Below are positions 10,622-21,768 of a stretch of 64,000 nt of DNA, piece after piece (position 1 is the first letter of the stretch; each line of letters opens with the position of its first letter). Below the pieces are notes generated by a model. The model saw nothing but the letters and a program-made list of their open reading frames with translations, did no database searches and was not told the origin of the DNA. The DNA comes from Selaginella moellendorffii (Eukaryota; Streptophyta; Lycopodiopsida; Selaginellales; Selaginellaceae), in assembly GCF_000143415.4 (NCBI RefSeq), contig NW_003314319.1, positions 140,138-204,137 on the forward strand, read 5' to 3'. The position numbers and the translations under genes were made by a program.

Positions 10622-13600
10622 ATGTGGGTCTTCTACACCTTCGCCTTGCCGACGACTCTTGCCCTGGTAGGGGGGACGCTGCGCTACTTCTCGGCGCCCA
10701 GCGTACCCACCTATGTGCTAATCACCGTCGGGTACGCGTGGTTTTGCTCCCTGTCGATCATAATCCTGGTGCCGGCGGACATCTGGACGGTGAGTGCGCG
10801 GAATTTCTCTTCCGATCCCTAGGGTTCTTGGCAATTCATAAACCCTGGAAGCTCAAATCTCTCTTGTTTCTTCCACAGACGCTCTCGGATGGAGATCCAA
10901 CGCAGGTTAGTATGTTTTGGGGCTGGTCTTACTGGAGTACGTTCATTCTTACATGGTGAGTGAGCTCTTCCAAGCTTCGCGTGGAAGTTCCGTTTTTTTT
11001 CTTACCATTTCTTCCTCCAGGATTATAGTTCCTCTCATGCAAAGTTACGAAGATGCCGGGGACTTTACTGTAAAAGAGAGGCTGAAAACCAGCGTCAAGG
11101 CAAACGTTGTCTACTACGTCAGTGTTGGTGTGATCGGCATAATTTGCATCGTCATTCTCATCTCGCTCGACAAGCTGAAATGGTATGAAGCTCATTAATA
11201 GTTTTTGCGTTGAAGGGAACTCAGTGTTCTATTCTATCTTCCAGGAGTGGTGTTTTTGGCTTTGCCATGACGTGCTCGACACTTTTTGGGTTGATAACTG
11301 GAGCCTTTCTTCTTGGTTTTGGTTTGATAGAAATTCCTCGGAGCATGTGGCGGAAGGCAAACTGGCAGTACCGCTTCAAGTTCCTTACTCATCGTGTTGC
11401 CAAAGTCGCCGTGAATTTGGATGATGCCCATCAGGAGCTGTCGACTGTTGTTGTGGTGAGCATAGTCAGCTACTTAGGCTACGTTTGCTTCTTTTGACAC
11501 CTGATCTTTGCTATAGATTTTTCGTCTCTACAGATTTGCCAAGCCATTTCTAACCAGATGTCGAGAAGAGACGTCCTACGACCGTGTATGGACTTCATTG
11601 AGCAAATGTTGGTTGAGATGGTACATGTTCTTTACCTTTTCATAGCCTTATGGATGATAACATTATTTTCTTCTCAGATGCAAGAAAATCCATCCTTCAA
11701 ACCATCTGCGGGGCGTATGAGTGATAACGACATGGAATATGACCAAGACATAAGCGGGATGGCGGAACTAAGGCGTCGTCTTAGACAGGCGCACTTCACT
11801 TTTGCAAGATATAAAAGGTGTGTTCTATCAACGGTTTTTTCTTCATTGTTTACTACAAGTTGTTCCAGTGAATACGGGGCTCTTGTGTTGGAGGCTTTAG
11901 AGTTGGAAGATACGATGAAAAATTATGAGAGGGGTGCGGCTGAACAATGGTGAGATTTTCTTACGGGGTTTCGAAATTTACACTGATTAATTTTTTTTCA
12001 GGCTTTACACATCAGGGATTCGACCCCCAAGAACTGGCACCATGGCTCGTCGTCTGGACCATCTAGGTAATTCCTCCTCTGATATGCTATTGGCATAAAC
12101 GTGGTTTTGCTGATTGTAGAATGGATTTGGCGATGTAGCTTGAGACCAAAAATCCTGCGGTTATTTGCTCTTATTTTTGGTGGTATGACAGCTGCATTAT
12201 TGATCGCTGAGGCCACCTTGTTACCGGCTAAAGTCGACCTTTCATTCTTTTCATTCTTGATAAACGTTACCTCCGACAGCGAGATACTAGTGCAGGTTTG
12301 ATTTTTGCTGCTACTCCTCATCATACCGAACTTCTATTTCCGCAGGTTCTTGCGTTCGTACCTGTGATGTATATGTGCGCATGCACGTATTTCTCTCTCT
12401 TTAAGCTTGGAATGTTCACATACTATTACTTTGCACCCAAGTATACAAATGCCGTGAGCCTTTTGATGATTTGCTCGTAAGAAACTCCTGCTAAATTTTC
12501 TGTCATTTGTGAGTAATCAAATTGTCATGCTTGTTGTGGCAGAATGGTCTCGCGCTACGCACCGCCAGTGTGCTACAACTATCTCGGATTGATCAGACTG
12601 GAGGACGAGCGTCACAAAAACACCGTCTTTGAAAAGGTATGGTCATGAATTTGCTAACTTTCTACGTGAACAGTGATCCCATTGCCTTTGCAGCGAATGG
12701 GAGTTTCTTCGTCAGGGAATTTTCTTTACACTTTCAATAGAGTGTATCCGATTTTTATGGTGATATACACGGCTGTGATCGCCACCAACGCTCTCAATCG
12801 TCTCATTGACTTTTTCGGGAGCTGGCGGAGATTTCGCTTTGACGAGGAGGCCGAAGAAACAGATGGATGCAATCCATCTGGTGTGATTATCATACGCAAA
12901 GGTACGTACTGAAGCTCTATTTTTTCTTTTCTTATTTGGTGCCGTTTACAGAACGGGCATGGTTGGAGCGAGGATCGGCTATTGGAGAGCACCTTGTGCC
13001 GCTAGCACGAAACTTTGGCAGCGAGGCGGATCATCAGGAGACAGAAGCAATGCTGCAGCAAGTAAGAAAGTTTACTTCGCAGTTTTCTCTAGTGCTGATA
13101 GAAGAAGCTTTGTTCCAGGGACCGCAAGAGCCGTTTAAGATCCACGCAAATGGCCATCAGCAGCACGCTGGTCCCCTTCCAAAGAAGGACGCCAACCAAG
13201 GATTCTCAGCTCCACCGCCAGCTCCAGCCCCGCCGCGAGTTCCTCGCGGCCCCCACGCGGACATCGCCGCAAAGTACATGGCGATGCGCGAGCAAAGAAA
13301 GGAAGGCCGGGGGCAGCCACAAGTCGGGATGACGAACTTCTCCAGAGCTCCCCCTCCGGTGATGCCGTTTATACCCGAGTCCATGCCGGTGGCGGTCCCC
13401 GTTGGTGGTGGTGGTGTTGGAGCTCCCGCAACGCGTTTTGAAGAGCAGGCATCGAGATGGAAGTTTGCTCTCCCGGAGTCTTTCTCGGGGCACAGCCAGA
13501 ATTTGGCGGCGTCGAGAGAGCCCCCACGCCCGGTGGCGCCGTCGTCCGCCGATACTCTAGATAGCATCTTCGACAGCTTGAGGACGAGACGGGAGTTCGA

Positions 13601-13646
13601 CGAAGAGGGTGACGACGTTGGTCTCACGCTATTGCCGAGGCAGTGA
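10622..13646 (+). CDS. LMBR1-like membrane protein, LMBD2 type
   Basis: Fourteen exons (10622-10789, 10879-10955, 11021-11182, 11245-11455, 11534-11620, 11678-11817, 11869-11949, 12002-12066, 12120-12295, 12346-12476, 12543-12636, 12694-12901, 12952-13061, 13119-13646) total 2238 nt, giving 745 aa. The N-terminus (LRYFSAPSVPTYVLITVGYA, then SIIILVPADIWT) and the segment WSYWSTFILTW then EDAGDFTVKERL are hallmarks of the LMBD2 family. There are several transmembrane segments, a cytosolic loop with charged helices, and a Pro/Ala-rich C-terminal tail. Relatives act as multi-pass membrane proteins, with an animal LMBD2 linked to GPCR signalling; the role in plants is unclear. The intron at 13062-13118 is 57 bp without an in-frame stop, so retention would add 19 residues harmlessly. 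Confidence 0.93.
10820..10828 (+). promoter_or_regulatory. TAGGGTTCT motif in intron 1 of the LMBD2 gene
   Basis: Sense-strand copy of the 9-mer, about 200 bp after the start codon, in the first intron. It has the same context (ctagggttcttggc) as the copy just before the methyltransferase start at 14634. Confidence 0.35.
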
Positions 13647-13706
13647 GACCGATGGTGTTGATACGTTTTTTCTTACATCCAAGGCTTCGTTCGCTGCTCG
13701 TCTCAC

Positions 13707-14474
13707 TCAGCATTGTAGGTGCACGTAGCTCTGTCGCAGCTGCTCGGCGTGGATCTCCATTTCTCTGATGGTGGCCTCGGCCCTCTCGTGTAAGATGGTT
13801 GGAACGCGCACCATTTCTTGCCGGAACCAGTCCCTGAGCGTCATCTCTGTGCTTTGGCTCACGGGCTTGGCTTTCTTGCTCGTCGTGGGCCGCCTCCGCG
13901 CTGCTCGAGAGGTGCTCTTGATCGATGCTGGTATCAATGCTGCTGCTGGAAAGCTCGGTAGTGCTGCTATCTCGAGTACTTTCTCTTTTGCTCCTTCACT
14001 TTGTTGTGGTCGAGGAGCCACCACCACCACTTCCTGTTCTATGCGTTCTTCCATGGCGTCGTTCTTCACGTTTTCTCCCTGGCCCGCTAGATCTTCTTCT
14101 TCTTCTTGGGCATTTTGATCGCCCTCTTCTTTCACGGATTCCAGCTTCCTGGAGCCCGATCCATCGTGAAAAATGACCCTGATCCGGGTGTCCACCCCAA
14201 TTCGCAGGAGGTCGTCGTTGTAGAGCCTATAGGGCGTCTTGACCCCGATCGAGACGCCGTTCACGGTGGTGCCATTGGAGCTCCCCAGATCCTGGGCCGC
14301 CCACGCATCGTCCACCCAGTCCACAGACATATGCTTCTGCGAGATGGTCTCATCCTTGATCTGGAACCTGTTTGTTCTTGTGCGCCCGATGGTGATGTGC
14401 TTGAGCCTCCCGGAATCAAACGTCGTACCTTGGACGATCCCCTCCTCCACACGCAGTGTGAGAGGCGTCGGCAT
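13707..14474 (-). CDS. FHA-domain protein
   Basis: The conserved part starts at MPTPLTLRVEEG (ATG at 14474) and runs 255 aa. The FHA domain spans about residues 1-100 and shows the expected phosphothreonine-binding signature: GRT, then ISQKH, then DLGSSNGTTVNG. An acidic low-complexity linker and a basic segment with an SKKAKP motif follow, then a C-terminal helix ending in VHLQC. FHA domains bind phosphothreonine, often in nuclear signalling or DNA-repair proteins; the partner here is unknown. The frame stays open upstream to an ATG at 14606, but that lies 28 bp from the divergent gene's start, so 14474 is preferred. An out-of-frame ATG at 14527 may be translated as an overlapping upstream ORF. 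Confidence 0.8.
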   Translation of the reverse strand: MPTPLTLRVEEGIVQGTTFDSGRLKHITIGRTRTNRFQIKDETISQKHMSVDWVDDAWAAQDLGSSNGTTVNGVSIGVKTPYRLYNDDLLRIGVDTRIRVIFHDGSGSRKLESVKEEGDQNAQEEEEDLAGQGENVKNDAMEERIEQEVVVVAPRPQQSEGAKEKVLEIAALPSFPAAALIPASIKSTSRAARRRPTTSKKAKPVSQSTEMTLRDWFRQEMVRVPTILHERAEATIREMEIHAEQLRQSYVHLQC

Positions 14475-14530
14475 CTTCTTGGCGCTGCCAATGTCGCTGC
14501 TGAGCGCCCGGATCGATCGCCTCTCATCCA

Positions 14531-14539
14531 AGAACCCTA
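14531..14539 (-). promoter_or_regulatory. TAGGGTTCT motif upstream of the FHA gene
   Basis: Sense-strand TAGGGTTCT, preceded by a second AGGGTT, 57 bp upstream of the preferred FHA start and within the bidirectional promoter shared with the methyltransferase. Confidence 0.4.
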
Positions 14540-14619
14540 ACCCTCGCAAGAGGAAAAGTAGCCGTTCGTGCATTTCAAATTTTGGCGCGGCTTTATTACA
14601 GGGCAAATTTTTGTTTTTC

Positions 14620-14628
14620 TAGGGTTCT
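14620..14628 (+). promoter_or_regulatory. TAGGGTTCT motif next to the methyltransferase start
   Basis: Sense-strand TAGGGTTCT ends 5 bp before the ATG at 14634 (ctagggttcttggccATGG), in the 160-bp space between two divergent genes. Confidence 0.45.
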
Positions 14629-14633
14629 TGGCC

Positions 14634-15681
14634 ATGGCGACGCCGCTCCAGCGGATTGTGAATGGCGCTCCACCCGGTGAGTGAGAATTTGCTTGCTTCT
14701 ATATGAATCTCTGCTTCCTCGCAGCTGCTTGGGAGAAATGCTGGGCGGAGAGGTTGACGCCGTGGGATTTGGGAGGAGTTACACCATTAATCCAGCATCT
14801 TGTCTCGCAGGACCAATTGCCCCAAGGAAGATGCTTGGTTCCAGGCTGTGGATCGGTAAGCTACGCTAGAATTTGTGCAATTACCTCATCCTCAAGCGTG
14901 CTTTCTTTGATCTCTTATCTTTCATTTTCTTCTTCCAGGGATATGATGTTCTTGCATTAGCAAGCCCTTCTCGGCATGTTGTAGGCCTTGATATTTCCGA
15001 GACTGCTCTTGAACGAGCCAAAGAGGTAAACGATTATTTCAAGGGATTTTTTTTCTTCACTTCATTTTTACAAATGCCTCTTTTTTGCACTAGTTGGCAT
15101 CAAAAAATACGACCACCCAGAAGTACGTGGAATTTAAAGCGGTCGATTTCTTTAGCTACAGTGAGCCGAAACCATTCGACCTCATCTTCGACTACACGTA
15201 AGTTGTTTCCTTGTGTACTTGTTTTTCAGTTTTTTCCAGATTTTTTTGTGCGCTGGAGCCATCTTTGAGACCAGCTTGGGCGAAGAAGATGGCTGAGCTC
15301 TTAGCGCGGGACGGCGAGCTTTTAACTCTCATGTATCCGGTGAGTGGAAGCTATCGTTCTTTAAAAGCTTTAAATACCATCGCAGGTTGGAGATCACGAA
15401 GGCGGTCCGCCTTATGCAGCGTCGCCCAAAGCGTGAGAACGTTTTTCTTCATCTTAGTGTTTATCATTCGCATTTTTATTACAGCTACGAAGCTGTTCTT
15501 CATCCATGCGGTTTGCATGCTTTATACTTAGAGGACAACAAGTTTAGCATTGGTGCACGAAAGGTATATAAAATCTTTTCGGTACAAACCTCTTGTGCAA
15601 GCCGTTCCTGTTCTTTTTTTCACACAAAATCAGGGACGAGAGATTCTTGGCAGATGGAAGAAAACAACACCAAGGATTTGA
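14634..15681 (+). CDS. TPMT/HOL-type S-adenosylmethionine methyltransferase (probable thiol or halide methyltransferase)
   Basis: Eight exons (14634-14676, 14725-14855, 14939-15025, 15094-15197, 15240-15339, 15386-15432, 15485-15563, 15634-15681) total 639 nt, giving 212 aa, slightly shorter than the 220-250 aa usual for this family. SAM-binding motif I is [15 protein letters not shown], and the acidic motif [15 protein letters not shown] follows. LIFDYTFFCALEP and [18 protein letters not shown] are characteristic of plant HARMLESS TO OZONE LAYER / thiol methyltransferases, which methylate thiocyanate, bisulfide or halides. The N-terminus ([15 protein letters not shown]) matches the family. 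No targeting peptide is obvious, so it is probably cytosolic. The exact substrate cannot be read from sequence. Confidence 0.9.
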
Positions 15682-15949
15682 CTTGTGCATCAACACCAAG
15701 GTACCTCTTTTGTTAGCTTTGATTTTGTTTAAAGCTGTGTGTATTGACACCGAAAGTTTCCAGGTTTGACACCGAAGTTTTCCTGGAGCATAAAACAAGC
15801 CCGTGTTACTGGACTGGACTGGACCGGACAGTCCCAGCAACAAAATATTATACTATACAGGCAGAGAGGTTTTCCAGCGTCGAGATCTTTGACAGTGTCT
15901 GCCGCAGCCGAGATTCGAGACAACACGTGAAACGCATGCCACCGCTCGC

Positions 15950-18304
15950 TTAACTTACGATAATCGATTCCCCAGATCCCGCTGCCGCAATCACGTCTCC
16001 CATCTTCCTCCTGACGCGAGCAGCCTCCTCCTGCCTCCCTGCCGCCACGTAAATGTTGGACAGCAGCACATACGGCGCCTCGTTGAGCGGCTCCAGGCGG
16101 AAGAGCACCTCGGCCACACGAGCCCCGCGCTCGACATCGTTGTGTGCCTTGCAAGCCGCCAGCAAGCCCATCCACGCCACGAACTCGGCCTCGAACGGCA
16201 TCACCGCCAGGAGCTCCTCAGCCTCCGCCAGCCTGCCCGCCCGGCCCAGCACCGTCGCCATGCACACGTAGTCCTCCAACTTGGCTGGCGCGCCGCAGTC
16301 CCTCGTCAAGCAGCCGAAGTAGTGCCGCGCCGACTCCAACAGCCCCGCCTGCGAGCACGCCGTGAGGACCGTCCCGTAGATGAAGCTGCTGGCCTGGACG
16401 CCTTCCAGCTCCATGCTCCGGCACATCTCCACGGCCTCGCCACCCCGGCCGTGCTGCGTGTAGGCGGCGATGAGAGTGCTCCAGGACATTGTGTCTCTCA
16501 CCTCCATCTCGGCAAACACGCTCCTGGCATCGCCCAAGCTCCCACACCGAGCGTAGAGGTTGACGAGGGACGTCTGGACGACGCTGTCAGTGTGGAAACC
16601 GGCGGAGGTTACTTGCGAGTGGAGAGACTTCGCGAGGCTCAAGTCGGTGACACCTTGCTGGACGTAGGCCGAGATCATGGCGCTCCAGGAGACCGCGTCC
16701 TTCACAGCCATGGCGTCGAAGATCTTCCTGGCCGCGTCTCCGTCACCACACTTGGCGTACATGTTGAGCAGAGCGTTCTGGAGCACCTCGTCCGTCGCAA
16801 GGCCCGTGGTAGTGGAAGCCAGCTTCTCGTGGACGGCCCGGCCTTCTTCCGCATTGCCGAGGCTGGCGCAGGCGCTCAAGACACTGGCCAGGGTGACGGC
16901 GTTGGGAGCCACGTCCATGGCTTTGTAGAGCTGGATCGCCTCCTCGCTGTGCCGGTGGTGCGCGTAGGAGGAGATCATCGCGGTCCAGGAAACCACGTTC
17001 CGGATCTTCATCCTGTCGAAGACTTTGCGGGCGCTGTCGACGCTGCCGCACTTCCCATACAAGCTCACCAGCGCGTTCGCCACCGCTAAGTCCGGTTTGT
17101 AACCCGCGGCTTTCATCTGTGCGTGGACGGCCTTGCCTTCTTCGAGAGCTCCTAAGCTGGAGCACGCGCTGAGGACGCTGGCAAACGTGATCCCATTCGG
17201 CTCCACGCCCTCGGACCCCATCTTCCGGTAGAGATCCAGCGCCTCGCGAGGGTGGCCCTTCCGGACGTAAGCGCTGATGATCCCAGTCCAGGAGACCACT
17301 GTCCGCTGCTTCATCCCGTCGAAGACTTCGCGAGCTTCCGTGATGCTCCCACACTTTGCGTACATGTTGACGAGGGAGTTTTCAGCAGCGGCGTCGAACT
17401 GGAAGCCAGCGTCCACCATCTGCCGGTGGACTTCCTTCCCCTGCTCCAGAGCCTCCACAGCCGAGCACGCAGCCAACACCGTCGTGTAAGTGATCGCGTT
17501 TGGCTCCACCGGCGGCGACGACGATCCCATGCTCTTGAACAGCTCGATGGCTTCTCGGGGATGGCCGCTCTGCGAGTACGCCACGATCATGCTGTTCCAG
17601 AAGAGCACGTCCTTCCAGCGGCAGTCGTCAAACACCTCCCTCGACTCCTTCAAGCTCCCACACTTGGCGAACATCGTCACCAAAGCCGAGTCCACGAAAA
17701 CATCCGGCTTGAGCCAGATCCTCTTCATGTGTGCGTGGATCTCCTTGCCAACTTCCAGAGCTCGCGGACCCAAGCTCGAGCAGGCGTTGAGCACGGCCGA
17801 GAACGTAAATCCGTCTGGATCGATCGCCATGGCCTTGTAGAGCTTGATCGCTTCTCTCGCGAGCCCGTGCCTCACGTATCCAGCGATCATCTTACTCCAG
17901 GAGATGGAATCCCTCCTCCGCATCCCATCAAAGACCTTCTTTGCGTCCTCCAAGCTCCCACACTTGGAGTACATTTGCACCAGATGGTTCCCAACGTAGA
18001 CATTCTCGTAGTACCCGTTCTTGACGACGTGCTCGTGGATCTTCTTCCCCGCCGCAAGCTCGCCGCAATCTCGCAGCAGATTCCCGTAGGCCGGGGCGCA
18101 ATCCTCCTGCTGGTGGCTGTCGATCCACACCAGCGCATTGTCGAGGCCGCCGGGCAATGCCGATTTGCCTTGCTGCTGGCGCCGATTGTCGAAGAATGTG
18201 CTGTGCCTGCCGGATCGCTTGGCCTTACCTGGAGCGAGCCGGGTGCTGAAATCGCGAGAGACGATCGAGGCACCGCGCACGAGCACGACCTTCCGCCAGG
18301 GCAT
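15950..18304 (-). CDS. PLS-class PPR protein with C-terminal E motif
   Basis: One uninterrupted exon of 784 aa. The N-terminus is rich in Arg/Ser and lacks acidic residues (MPWRKVVLVRGASIV), as expected for a mitochondrial or plastid presequence. From about residue 70, tandem 31-36 aa repeats follow the PLS pattern, with recurring MYAKCGS, A-R-VFD-M and VVSWTAMIS blocks. The tail contains APYVLLSNIYVAAGRQEEAA, an E-type motif; no DYW deaminase domain follows. Such proteins bind organelle RNA in a sequence-specific way and commonly take part in C-to-U editing, with deaminase supplied in trans when DYW is absent. The target is not predictable here without applying the PPR code. It is head to head with the spermidine synthase gene. 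Confidence 0.92.
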   Translation of the reverse strand: MPWRKVVLVRGASIVSRDFSTRLAPGKAKRSGRHSTFFDNRRQQQGKSALPGGLDNALVWIDSHQQEDCAPAYGNLLRDCGELAAGKKIHEHVVKNGYYENVYVGNHLVQMYSKCGSLEDAKKVFDGMRRRDSISWSKMIAGYVRHGLAREAIKLYKAMAIDPDGFTFSAVLNACSSLGPRALEVGKEIHAHMKRIWLKPDVFVDSALVTMFAKCGSLKESREVFDDCRWKDVLFWNSMIVAYSQSGHPREAIELFKSMGSSSPPVEPNAITYTTVLAACSAVEALEQGKEVHRQMVDAGFQFDAAAENSLVNMYAKCGSITEAREVFDGMKQRTVVSWTGIISAYVRKGHPREALDLYRKMGSEGVEPNGITFASVLSACSSLGALEEGKAVHAQMKAAGYKPDLAVANALVSLYGKCGSVDSARKVFDRMKIRNVVSWTAMISSYAHHRHSEEAIQLYKAMDVAPNAVTLASVLSACASLGNAEEGRAVHEKLASTTTGLATDEVLQNALLNMYAKCGDGDAARKIFDAMAVKDAVSWSAMISAYVQQGVTDLSLAKSLHSQVTSAGFHTDSVVQTSLVNLYARCGSLGDARSVFAEMEVRDTMSWSTLIAAYTQHGRGGEAVEMCRSMELEGVQASSFIYGTVLTACSQAGLLESARHYFGCLTRDCGAPAKLEDYVCMATVLGRAGRLAEAEELLAVMPFEAEFVAWMGLLAACKAHNDVERGARVAEVLFRLEPLNEAPYVLLSNIYVAAGRQEEAARVRRKMGDVIAAAGSGESIIVS

Positions 18305-18307
18305 GCT

Positions 18308-18316
18308 AGAACCCTA
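18308..18316 (-). promoter_or_regulatory. TAGGGTTCT motif upstream of the PPR start
   Basis: Sense-strand TAGGGTTCT lies 3 bp before the ATG at 18304 (ttagggttctagcATG). Confidence 0.45.
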
Positions 18317-18528
18317 ACTGGCCATGGCCGGTAGTAAAACCCTGGAATATTTAAAAGATGCCGGAAATGTTTAAGCGCTGTTTTGTTTGACCAAATAGGA
18401 AAGATTCCATTATAATGAAAGCTCATATGCCTTCGCCCTTGTCTCAATGAGTGGTCCTCATCATCATATCGCAAAACAAATGGAAGGTCGATCTTGACGA
18501 TGAAAGCTTTGTTTTTACCAATGTCTAG

Positions 18529-20362
<1,834 letters not shown>

Positions 20363-21768
20363 ACCAAAGCGAGCAGGCCGGCAAAGGCCCTCTAGAGTAA
20401 TGCGGTTCTTTCCTCGCAGATAATTTGGTACTGGGTCGTTCCTTTCAAAGTTATTATTAATGGGTGTCACCCGTGATGGGGTGTCCACTGCTTTTCAGCT
20501 ATGTGCAGATTGGACACACTCACTCACGCAGCAGTGGCTGTACGTACGAGTATTCAGAGCAAAAAAAATATATTGAAAAAGAAAGTCACACACACACTCG
20601 GTAGCGTTCTATCAGATCAAGCCAGCCAGCCGGCCAGCCAGCCATTTCGAAGGATCCAATCGGCGAGAGAGATTGGTTCAACCATTCTATCATGTAAAAA
20701 AAGGTATGAGTTGTTTCCCGATTCTAGCTAGAGATTAGGCTCGTCTTTCCAGGGGCGAGTTTTCGATCTTTGTTTTGCTACTAGTTCGTACTCTGATAAG
20801 ACTGATAAGCTCGGGGTCTCTGTTTGTCCTTGCGCACAGGGGGAAATTTTTGTAGAGATTGATCGGTCGGCCATGAAGAAGGAAAAGAAGAAGACAGACG
20901 CGGAAAAGAGAAGAATAACGAGATGGTGGAAACAGAAGCGTAGGCTCGGTGGTTCGTGGTTTTTGTCAACGAAAGAAGGCCCCGTGAATAGAAGGAGCGA
21001 GGAGAAGAAGAGAAAATAAAAGGATGAAGAGAGCTCTGAGCTATGGCGGAGTGGAGGTCGCGATAGAGACTCCCAAGCGAACAAGAGAGAGAGAGAGGGA
21101 GCTGGAGAAATAAAAATGGTGGTGGATGGATCGATCTCCATTCAAGGCTTTTAATTTCATGTGTGGAAATGGGGACAACCCTGAAGTAAATGCCTAAGTA
21201 TTGCGAGTGTGGTGTTTGGCCTTCTCCCGTGTGGCGCATCGCGGGAGCGCCATAGGTAGAGGAAAGCGCCGATCGATCCATCCGGGGGCCCGGCGGCGGC
21301 GAATCGATTCGAGCATTGGAATTTGGTCGCGGCGCCAGATCGTGGTAAGCGGAGCCTCTCTTTTCACCTTCTTGTTTGTGGAGCCCTACGATCTAGGAGA
21401 GCGAGAGGGAAAATTCTTGGCGCTAGGCTACGCGTCGCGTTTAGGGGCGCGCGATTGTGGCTGCCTGCCAGGTCTCCTCCGCCTCCTCAATCCCTCCTCC
21501 CTCTCTCGGAAGATCCTCTCTCTTGTGCTAGATAGAAAGATCGCCGCTCCATCTGTCCTCTTGCGCTTGTAGCCGTTTGATTGCCAGCGTCTGATGCGCC
21601 TCGCCTTGGCTGCTTGTGCGCAGATCGGATCGTGAGGAATCCGCATTGCCAGCGACGGGATTCTTCGCTCGCATCGACATGGATCGCAGCTTCTCGCCGT
21701 GGAAAGGATGCCGTCGCCAGTGTTACAGTGGATGGTTCTTGGAGGATGGGAATGCTTAGGCGTTGCCC
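20363..21768. other. Intergenic and probable 5' leader of the Raf-like kinase gene
   Basis: 20580-20650 carries short simple repeats (a cacacaca run and a ccagccagcc run). 21240-21768 is GC-rich and probably holds the promoter and 5' UTR of the kinase gene. A donor-like gtaagcgg at 21346 and an acceptor-like gcgcag near 21622 suggest a 5'-UTR intron, which is inference. No coding gene is supported. Confidence 0.5.

Noticed and set aside
16142-18334. Long plus-strand open frames of up to 360 codons (for example 17252-18334)
   Set aside because: Antisense shadows of the GC-rich intronless PPR gene on the minus strand, with no domain of their own.
20781-21281. Minus-strand ORF of 166 codons upstream of the Raf-like gene
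   Set aside because: Low-complexity Ser/Phe/Leu sequence with no family resemblance. It lies in probable promoter or leader DNA of the kinase gene.
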